Of a stretch of 57,718 bases of DNA, positions 52,551 through 57,718 are shown in pieces (the stretch's first letter is position 1; the number at the start of each line of letters is the position of its first letter). The DNA is taken from positions 1-57,718 of the forward strand of contig JBDNCJ010000015.1 of assembly GCA_046719715.1 (NCBI GenBank), read 5' to 3'. Both the position numbers and the translations under genes were made by a program. The notes below the pieces were generated by a model. That model did no database searches, had not been told where the DNA came from, and saw only the letters and a list, made by a program, of their open reading frames with translations. Source of the stretch: JANWWM01 sp046719715 (GTDB lineage: Bacteria > Bacteroidota > Chlorobiia > Chlorobiales > Thermochlorobacteraceae).

Positions 52551-54077
52551 ATGAAAGTCTCCGTTTCCAAAGCCGCACTCAATTCTCACGCGCTTGAAGC
52601 CGTCGGATTTTTTGTTCCGAAATCATCAAAAGAAAAAAGCGCCACGTCGCTTAATGCCCTCGCGGGCGTCGTCGCCACAGGTCTTAACGGCGATTTCAAA
52701 GCCAATGAAGGCGACGTGCTTACGCTTTATCCGCAAAAGGAAAATTTCAATCCGAAGCGCGTCATTGTTCTTGGTGCGGGTCAGAAGTTCACGCTTGATG
52801 CGGTGCGTAAATGCGCAGCGACCTTTGCCACGAAAATCAGAGAGATGAAACTGCCCAAAGTTGGCATTGACTTGACGGAAATCGGCGCAATCGCAACCGA
52901 AATTCAAGAAGAAGAATCTTACGTGGCGCAAGCCGTTGCAGAGGGATTTGAATTAGGCTTATACGATTACAACAAGCTCAAAACCGACCGCGTCCAAGCC
53001 CTTAAAGACAAGAAGCACAAGAAAGAGCCTGCGTTTGAATTCAAAGAGTTGGTGCTGATTACAACCGCCGATTCGCTCAAAGCCGTTGAGAGCGGCGCGA
53101 AAGTCGGCGAAGTCATCGGCTCGGCGCAATCCATGGTGCGCGACCTCATCAATTCGCCGAGCAACTACATGACGGCAACCGACCTCGCCAATGCCGCAAA
53201 AGCCTCAGGCAAAAAATACGGCTACAAAGTAACGGTCTTCGACAAAAAGAAAATCCAGCAACTGAAAATGGGTGGATTACTCGGAGTCAATTTGGGAAGC
53301 GCTGAGCCGCCGACGTTCTCAATTCTCGATTACACGCCGTCGGGCAAAGCCAAAGCCACGATTGCCATTGTGGGCAAAGGCGTTACCTTCGACACCGGCG
53401 GCATTTCGCTCAAACCCGCCGACAATATGGGCGACATGAAGTCCGACATGTCGGGCGCGGCTGATGTCATCGGGGCGGTGGAAATCGCGGCTCGTCTCAA
53501 ACTCCCAATTCGCGTGCTTGGCTTCATTCCTGCAACGGATAACAAGCCCAGCGGCACGGCTCAAAATCCGGGCGACGTTCTGACGACTTATTCAGGCATC
53601 ACGGTCGAAGTCGACAATACCGACGCCGAAGGGCGGCTGATTTTAGCCGACGCCCTCACCTACGCCAAAGAAGAATACGCGCCCGATGCGATTATCGACC
53701 TCGCAACGCTTACCGGCGCGTGCGTCGTCGCACTCGGCTACCAAGCGGCGGGACTTTTCACGAACAATGATGACCTCGCCGAAAAACTCTCAAAAGCCGG
53801 TGCGCGCTCCGGCGAAAAAGTCTGGCGTATGCCGATTTGGGACGATTACGACAAACAAATCAAATCCGAAGTCGCCGACGTCAAAAACACAGGGGGCAAA
53901 GGTGCAGGTGCAATTACCGCCGCAAAGTTTCTCGAGAAATTCATCGGCGACCACAAAGCATGGGCACATTTAGATATTGCCGGTCCGTCGTTTCCTGCAA
54001 TGGGTTCAAGCGGCGCAAAAGGCAGTTCGGGTTTTGGTGTGCGCTTGCTCGCTGAAGTGTTGCGCAACTGGAATTAA
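52551..54077 (+). CDS. pepA: leucyl aminopeptidase (M17)
   Basis: 508 aa from the ATG at 52551 (MKVSVSKAALNSHALEAVGF); an upstream open extension overlaps nrnA. The M17 signature NTDAEGRLILADALTYA (about 356-372) is present. Other metal and catalytic blocks are GKGVTFDTGGISLKPADNMG and DMSGAADVIGAV. A two-zinc cytosolic peptidase removing N-terminal Leu and other residues. A terminator follows. Confidence 0.96.
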   Translation: MKVSVSKAALNSHALEAVGFFVPKSSKEKSATSLNALAGVVATGLNGDFKANEGDVLTLYPQKENFNPKRVIVLGAGQKFTLDAVRKCAATFATKIREMKLPKVGIDLTEIGAIATEIQEEESYVAQAVAEGFELGLYDYNKLKTDRVQALKDKKHKKEPAFEFKELVLITTADSLKAVESGAKVGEVIGSAQSMVRDLINSPSNYMTATDLANAAKASGKKYGYKVTVFDKKKIQQLKMGGLLGVNLGSAEPPTFSILDYTPSGKAKATIAIVGKGVTFDTGGISLKPADNMGDMKSDMSGAADVIGAVEIAARLKLPIRVLGFIPATDNKPSGTAQNPGDVLTTYSGITVEVDNTDAEGRLILADALTYAKEEYAPDAIIDLATLTGACVVALGYQAAGLFTNNDDLAEKLSKAGARSGEKVWRMPIWDDYDKQIKSEVADVKNTGGKGAGAITAAKFLEKFIGDHKAWAHLDIAGPSFPAMGSSGAKGSSGFGVRLLAEVLRNWN

Positions 54078-54102
54078 CGCAACGCATCATGGTTTTCAAA
54101 GG

Positions 54103-54131
54103 CAACTCACTTGGGTTGCCCTCTCTTTTTT
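54103..54131 (+). terminator. terminator between pepA and the BMC genes
   Basis: GGCAAC pairs with GTTGCC across the loop TCACTTGG, followed by CTCTCTTTTTTT. It separates pepA transcription from the BMC operon. Confidence 0.65.
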
Positions 54132-54160
54132 TGCAAATGCTTTCTTTTCGTGTAACTTCA
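54130..54160 (+). promoter_or_regulatory. candidate promoter of the BMC operon (TTTG-N19-TAACTTCA)
   Basis: TTTG at 54130-54133 and TAACTTCA at 54153-54160 are exactly 19 bp apart. The first box is perfect; the second matches TAnnTTTG in the TA and TT positions only. It follows the pepA terminator and precedes the BMC start by 50 bp. Confidence 0.4.
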
Positions 54161-54209
54161 AATTCAATACGCAACCACATTTTCAAAAACTTAACACGGA
54201 GAATTTTAT

Positions 54210-54488
54210 ATGGCAATGGACGCCTTAGGCATGGTAGAAACCAAAGGCTTGGTCGGCGCAATTGAAGCGGCAGATGCCATGGTTAAAGCCGCAAAAGTTG
54301 AACTCATTGGCAAAGAAGCCATTGGCGGCGGCTATGTAACGGTTATGGTTCGCGGCGACGTCGGTGCGGTGAAAGCGGCGACTGATGCTGGCGCGGCGGC
54401 GGCGCAACGCGTTGGCGAATTGGTTTCGGTTCATGTCATTCCTCGCCCGCACACCGATGTCGAGAACATTCTTCCCAAGCGTTCTTAA
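54210..54488 (+). CDS. BMC-H microcompartment shell protein (PduA/EutM/CsoS1 type)
   Basis: 92 aa, one BMC domain. MAMDALGMVETKGLVGAIEA and the C-terminal VHVIPRPHTDVENILP are almost canonical PduA/EutM sequence. The pore loop AIGGG (37-41) replaces the usual K-IGSG. The interface Lys of the first helix (AADAMVKAA) and the PRPH motif are kept, so flat hexamers that tile a protein shell are expected. GGAG lies eight bases before the ATG, a strong ribosome binding site. The next gene, 8 bp after the stop, is a second shell protein. No pentamer, trimer, aldehyde dehydrogenase or Rubisco gene is nearby. Confidence 0.95.
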   Translation: MAMDALGMVETKGLVGAIEAADAMVKAAKVELIGKEAIGGGYVTVMVRGDVGAVKAATDAGAAAAQRVGELVSVHVIPRPHTDVENILPKRS

Positions 54489-54496
54489 TTTTTCAA

Positions 54497-55075
54497 ATGC
54501 CCATGCGCGAAGATCTTGCCGTTGGATTGATTGAAACGCGAGGGCTGGTTGCCGCCGTTGAAGCGTGCGACGCCGCCCTCAAATCCGCCGACGTCAGGCT
54601 CATTTCGATTGACCGAGCCGATGCGGGCTTGATGACCGTGAAAGTCGTCGGCGAAGTTGCCGCCGTTCAATCTGCGGTTGATGCAGGTCGATTGGCGGCG
54701 GCACGCGTCGGAACACTCGTTGCGGCACATGTGATTCCGCGCCCCGATGTCGGACTGCATGAGGAATTGATTTACGTCGAGGTGCGCCCGCGCAAAAAAA
54801 AGCAACCTGACTCACCGTCTCGCGCTCAATCTTCGCCAACCGCTTCCACAGCGGCGTCTTCATCTTCAATCTCTCAACCGCCACAACCTATTGCGCCACC
54901 AAAGCCTTCTGCCGCGTCGGTAGCCCAATCTTTACCGCAGAACTTTGACGATATGACGGTTCAGGAACTTCGCCGTTATGCGCGCACCTTGCCGAGTTTT
55001 CCGATTCAGGGAAGAGATATTTCGCGTGCAGGGAAAGAAACGCTCCTCAATTTACTCCGCCAACTCAACCTCTGA
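54497..55075 (+). CDS. BMC-H shell protein with C-terminal Rho_N/SAP-like extension
   Basis: 192 aa. Residues 7-97 are a BMC domain (AVGLIETRGLVAAVEACDAA to VIPRPDVGLHEELI). The pore loop reads RADAG (40-44) instead of IGSG, adding charge at the hexamer centre. Residues 98-148 are a Ser/Pro/Ala linker beginning with a basic KKKQ patch. Residues 151-192 are helical (DDMTVQELRRYARTLPSFPI.., then AGKETLLNLLRQ), resembling Rho_N/SAP helix-extension-helix modules that bind nucleic acid. EutK and PduK are other BMC proteins with C-terminal additions, but theirs differ. Cotranscribed with the BMC-H gene 8 bp upstream. Role of the extension is inferred. Confidence 0.88.
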   Translation: MPMREDLAVGLIETRGLVAAVEACDAALKSADVRLISIDRADAGLMTVKVVGEVAAVQSAVDAGRLAAARVGTLVAAHVIPRPDVGLHEELIYVEVRPRKKKQPDSPSRAQSSPTASTAASSSSISQPPQPIAPPKPSAASVAQSLPQNFDDMTVQELRRYARTLPSFPIQGRDISRAGKETLLNLLRQLNL

Positions 55076-55307
55076 ATTATTGATGCCTGAATCAAATTTT
55101 CATCATGAGCGGTCGTAACCGATTGCGATTAGTCGTTTTGGTTGATTCGCCCCGCATCGCCTTTGAAATCGCCCAAATAGTTTTTCTCAAAGAACATTGC
55201 GAAATCGCAAAAAATCGTCTCGCACTCTTTACAAATCATTTAGTTTTGCAGTGTTGTATGCGAGGATTAGAAATGACGAAGTCAATGCGGTTCTTTTTGG
55301 TTCAGCT
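55076..55307. other. spacer between BMC operon and sua5
   Basis: 232 bp. A 72-codon frame at 55105-55323 starts in a protein-like way (MSGRNRLRLVVLVDSPRIAF) but ends in unconvincing sequence overlapping sua5, so I do not call it a gene. TAGTTTTG at 55241 is a possible -7 box for sua5. Confidence 0.35.
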
Positions 55308-56243
55308 ATGGAGACAAAACTGACGAAATCACCCAAACTTGCCGCGCAGTTCCTACTTAGAGGCGGCGTTGTGGCTTTTCCAACCGAAACGGTTTATGGA
55401 TTGGGTGCGAATTTGTTTGACGAAACACACGTTCAAAAAATTTTTCTCGCCAAAGGTCGTCCGTCCGACAACCCCTTGATTGCGCACGTTTCGAATTTTT
55501 ATGACGCGGAGTTATTGGTAAAAGAAATTCCGCGAGCGGCGGAGCAGTTGATGGAAGTGTTCTTTCCCGGCGCGCTGACGATTATTTTACCGAAAAGCAA
55601 GTATGTGCCCGACGTGGTAAGCGCGGGGATGGAGACAATCGGCATTCGAATGCCGTCGCACAAACTCACGCAAACGTTTCTCAAAGAGTGCGGCACGCCC
55701 GTTGCCGCCCCGTCGGCAAATCTTTCAGGAAAGCCAAGCTCGACCTCGTGGAAAGCCGTTCGGGAAGATTTTGATGGCAAAATTGAGTGCATCTTGAAAG
55801 GCGATGCAAGCCAGTTCGGGCTTGAATCGACGGTTGTTGACTGCTCCGTTTCGCCGCTGGTGGTTCTGCGCACGGGTGCTATCTCGCTTGAAGAATTACA
55901 GCGCGTTGTGCCTGAAACGATGCTTGGCACAAGCGACTCGCATCACGCACCGAAAAGCCCCGGCATGAAGTATCGCCACTATGCGCCCGAAGCAACGGTT
56001 AAACTCATTGAAGATTTTTCCGACGTAGATTTCGCGCAAGCGTTCATCGGCATAAGCAAGCCGCCACAGCCTTTTGCACATCAAAAAATTTGTGAAGGGC
56101 TGAGCGATTACGCCCGCGCACTTTACGCCTTCTTCCGCGACTGCGACGCCCATGGCTTGAAAACCATCTATTGCCAAAGCGTTCCAAAACACGGTCTCGG
56201 CTTGGCGTTGATGGATAGGATTCAAAAAGCGGCGAGGAAGTAA
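55308..56243 (+). CDS. sua5: L-threonylcarbamoyladenylate synthase (Sua5/YrdC family)
   Basis: 311 aa from the ATG at 55308 (METKLTKSPKLAAQFLLRGG). The YrdC domain has VVAFPTETVYGLGAN, AKGRPSDNPLIAHV and CGTPVAAPSANLSGKPS with the conserved Lys/Arg/Ser contacts. The C-terminal Sua5 domain begins after the SPGMKYRHYAPEA linker (about 220-311). It makes threonylcarbamoyl-AMP for the t6A modification of ANN-decoding tRNAs. A TAGTTTTG box at 55241-55248 may be its -7 element. Confidence 0.93.
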   Translation: METKLTKSPKLAAQFLLRGGVVAFPTETVYGLGANLFDETHVQKIFLAKGRPSDNPLIAHVSNFYDAELLVKEIPRAAEQLMEVFFPGALTIILPKSKYVPDVVSAGMETIGIRMPSHKLTQTFLKECGTPVAAPSANLSGKPSSTSWKAVREDFDGKIECILKGDASQFGLESTVVDCSVSPLVVLRTGAISLEELQRVVPETMLGTSDSHHAPKSPGMKYRHYAPEATVKLIEDFSDVDFAQAFIGISKPPQPFAHQKICEGLSDYARALYAFFRDCDAHGLKTIYCQSVPKHGLGLALMDRIQKAARK

Positions 56244-56259
56244 GTTTTCTTGTTGGAAA

Positions 56260-56484
56260 TTACGTAATCACAATGTCCGAAAACTGCCGATGCGTGCGCT
56301 CGTGCAATTCTTGAACGTCAAACTCCTTGACGCGCTCATACATTAAGGTTGCCAGTAAATCGAGCTGAACGAAATCGTCTGCGGCGATGTCGCGCTCGAT
56401 GAGCGTGCCCAAAAACACCATTTGCTCCGGCGAGAGCGAGTCCAAAAATTTATCAAGGTTGGCTTTGTAGGATACTTGCGACAT
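56260..56484 (-). CDS. small protein of unknown function
   Basis: 74 aa, starting MSQVSYKANLDKFLDSLSPE. It is acidic, helical and soluble, with no Cys, signal peptide or membrane segment; SPEQMVFLGTLIERDIAADD suggests two short helices. It is convergent with sua5, 16 bp apart. I recognise no family. Composition is protein-like, so it is probably a real gene. Confidence 0.6.
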   Translation of the reverse strand: MSQVSYKANLDKFLDSLSPEQMVFLGTLIERDIAADDFVQLDLLATLMYERVKEFDVQELHERTHRQFSDIVIT

Positions 56485-56568
56485 GACACGAGAAAGTAAA
56501 GTTTGCCCGTGAATTTACAGCAAAACCGACGCAAAAAAGTATCGAGACAAATTCGCTATCGTTCTGTG

Positions 56569-56648
56569 TGCCATTCTGAACGGAGCGAAGCGAAGTAGTA
56601 AAGAATCCACATTGAAGATGGATTCCTCGCTTCGCTCGGAATGACCGA
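56569..56648. repeat. interspersed inverted repeat (CATTCTGAA...GGAATG type)
   Basis: CATTCTGAACGGAGCGAAGCG (start 56572) and the matching CGCTTCGCTCGGAATG (56628-56643) form a long imperfect stem, with GAATCC/GGATTC inside it. This sequence type is a common intergenic repeat in many bacterial genomes. It fills the gap between the 74-aa gene and the acetyltransferase gene and may act as a bidirectional terminator or a mobile REP/MITE-like unit. Confidence 0.6.
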
Positions 56649-56700
56649 GATATAATCACATCATTGTTCATTACATACATTCAATTCTGTTCTGATACTT

Positions 56701-57150
56701 ATGCAGTGGCAATGTTCATCATTTGCGGAACTCTCGCCGAAAGCCCTCTACGACATTCTCAAAGCGCGCGCCGACGTGTTCGTCGTCGAGCAGCAGTGCG
56801 CGTATTTGGACTTGGACGGCATCGATGAGCACGCGCATCACCTTGTTTTATACGGCGACTTCGGCGACCTTGTCGCCTACGCTCGACTTGTGCCGCCACA
56901 TCTCAAATTTCAAGAGCCGTCCATCGGGCGCGTTCTGACGGTGCAAGCCGCACGCGGAAAAGGCTTCGGGCGGCGGCTGATGCAAGAAAGCATTTCGCGA
57001 CTGACTGCGCTCTATCCAAACGCCCCGATTCGAATCGGCGCACAAGCCTATCTTGAAACATTCTACAGCGCGTTCGGCTTCGTGCGCGTCTCCGACAACT
57101 ACGACGATGACGGCATCCCCCACCTTGAAATGCTGCGTCCCGCCACGTAG
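56701..57150 (+). CDS. GNAT-family N-acetyltransferase, ElaA-like
   Basis: 149 aa. The block RADVFVVEQQCAYLDLDGID (about 23-42) is the ElaA hallmark. The acetyl-CoA loop is VQAARGKGFGRRLMQESI (about 82-99, R/Q-x-x-G-x-G/A form). The C-terminus LETFYSAFGFVRVSDNYDDD and GIPHLEMLR fit the family. The substrate is unknown. It stands alone. Confidence 0.85.
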   Translation: MQWQCSSFAELSPKALYDILKARADVFVVEQQCAYLDLDGIDEHAHHLVLYGDFGDLVAYARLVPPHLKFQEPSIGRVLTVQAARGKGFGRRLMQESISRLTALYPNAPIRIGAQAYLETFYSAFGFVRVSDNYDDDGIPHLEMLRPAT

Positions 57151-57248
57151 AGAAAGCCCATGATGCGAAACGTTCAATTGCACCGTGCCGTTTTTAGCCT
57201 GTGCCATGATACAATGGCGCGTCATCATCAAATCATCAACTTTCAACC

Positions 57249-57638
57249 ATGTTCAAATTCTCGTTTTCTCTTGTTCTCCTCGCTCTGCTTGTGATTGTGT
57301 CGCCTGCGACCGCCCAAACCACCAAAAAAGAATCCAAAAACGATAAATCCCAAACGACGCTCGTCGGCTACCTTTCCGATTGCCAGTGCGGCGAAAGTTT
57401 GGAAAGCGTGAAAATGGCGGCGGAGCATACAAAAGAATGTTGCTTGATGGACGCTTGCGCAAAATCTGGCTTTGGCATTTACAGCGGTGGCAAGTTCATC
57501 AAGTTCGACCCAAAAGGAAGCGACAAAGCTAAAAACTTCCTCATCGCACTCAAACAAGAAAAAGACCTGAAAGTGAAAGTCAAAGGCAAGATGGAAAACG
57601 ACATGTTCATGCTTGCAAGCATCGAGAGCTCGAAATAA
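57249..57638 (+). CDS. small Cys-rich exported protein
   Basis: 129 aa. The signal peptide MFKFSFSLVLLALLVIVSPA ends near TAQ (21-23). Five Cys cluster at C45, C47, C64, C65 and C70 (SDCQCG, ECCLMDAC), so metal binding or disulphides are possible. The second half is Lys-rich beta (KVKVKGKMENDMFMLASIES). It resembles small exported proteins of other phyla with an N-terminal CG/ECCxxC segment and a C-terminal OB-like strand set, but I cannot name the family. Probably periplasmic. Confidence 0.7.
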   Translation: MFKFSFSLVLLALLVIVSPATAQTTKKESKNDKSQTTLVGYLSDCQCGESLESVKMAAEHTKECCLMDACAKSGFGIYSGGKFIKFDPKGSDKAKNFLIALKQEKDLKVKVKGKMENDMFMLASIESSK

Positions 57639-57718
57639 ATACCGACGACAGCATCTTCTTGAAGTGGATTTTTCGCGTTGCTCATCACGACGTCGCTCAA
57701 ACCCTGTACATCGCTTAT

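Noticed and set aside
55105..55323. 72-codon frame between BMC operon and sua5
   Set aside because: The second half is not protein-like and it runs into sua5; a promoter box lies inside it.
57479..57700. Minus-strand frame at the right edge
   Set aside because: Most of it is antisense to the Cys-rich exported protein; the free 60 bases are too few to judge.

Overview
The window looks like chromosomal DNA of a member of the Chlorobi/Ignavibacteria group (Chlorobiota), most likely a green-sulfur-bacterial relative such as the Chloroherpeton side. Four observations support this. The order yceD-rpmF-plsX-fabH-fabD-fabG-acpP-fabF-rnc is the one I know from Chlorobi. A metK-ahcY operon is preceded by a structured leader in the position of the SAM-Chlorobi RNA. 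Promoters follow the Bacteroidetes/Chlorobi pattern TTTG-N19-TAnnTTTG. Several exported proteins end in the type IX secretion sorting domain with the QNYPNPFNPTT signature usual in this phylum. No photosynthesis genes are present, so the lifestyle cannot be read from this piece. The placement is inferred from gene content, not from a tree.

Layout. 1-6000 (minus): a partial Rpn/DUF2887 nuclease, fhs, a bifunctional (p)ppGpp synthetase/hydrolase and era. 6015-8661 (plus): rodA and hemG, whose end overlaps the convergent moaA. 9761-11612: aroC and an unknown exported protein. 11613-13814 is accessory: a decayed short-chain dehydrogenase remnant followed by a solitary DUF262/DUF1524 (GmrSD-like) defence protein. 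13836-22499 (minus): rnc, the fatty-acid cluster and recA. 22643-24231: a translationally coupled ATP-grasp ligase and SMUG2-type uracil-DNA glycosylase. 24228-28961 (minus): rfbB, a small basic protein, a TspO-like membrane protein, acs and a lipoprotein. 29185-30534: an outer-membrane barrel protein. 30733-35765 (minus): a five-gene operon, glgA, HAD phosphatase, SAM methyltransferase, 2OG-Fe(II) oxygenase, lipoprotein.

36021-51282 alternates secreted T9SS cargo (four genes) with housekeeping genes: metK-ahcY with its RNA leader, pdxJ with a SemiSWEET-like half transporter, lpdA and an MFS transporter. 51449-54077: nrnA and pepA. 54210-55075 encodes two bacterial microcompartment (BMC) shell proteins with no encapsulated enzymes beside them. 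The first is a canonical PduA/EutM-like hexamer protein. The second has an altered pore loop and a disordered linker leading to a small Rho_N/SAP-like helical domain. A pepA terminator and a candidate promoter with its own ribosome binding site precede them. The window closes with sua5, a small hypothetical, an interspersed inverted repeat, an ElaA-like acetyltransferase and a small Cys-rich exported protein.

The most notable items are the orphan BMC pair, the metK leader with promoter, folded RNA and terminator all visible, a frame disruption at a CT tract at the start of one T9SS cargo gene, and the five-gene glgA operon.
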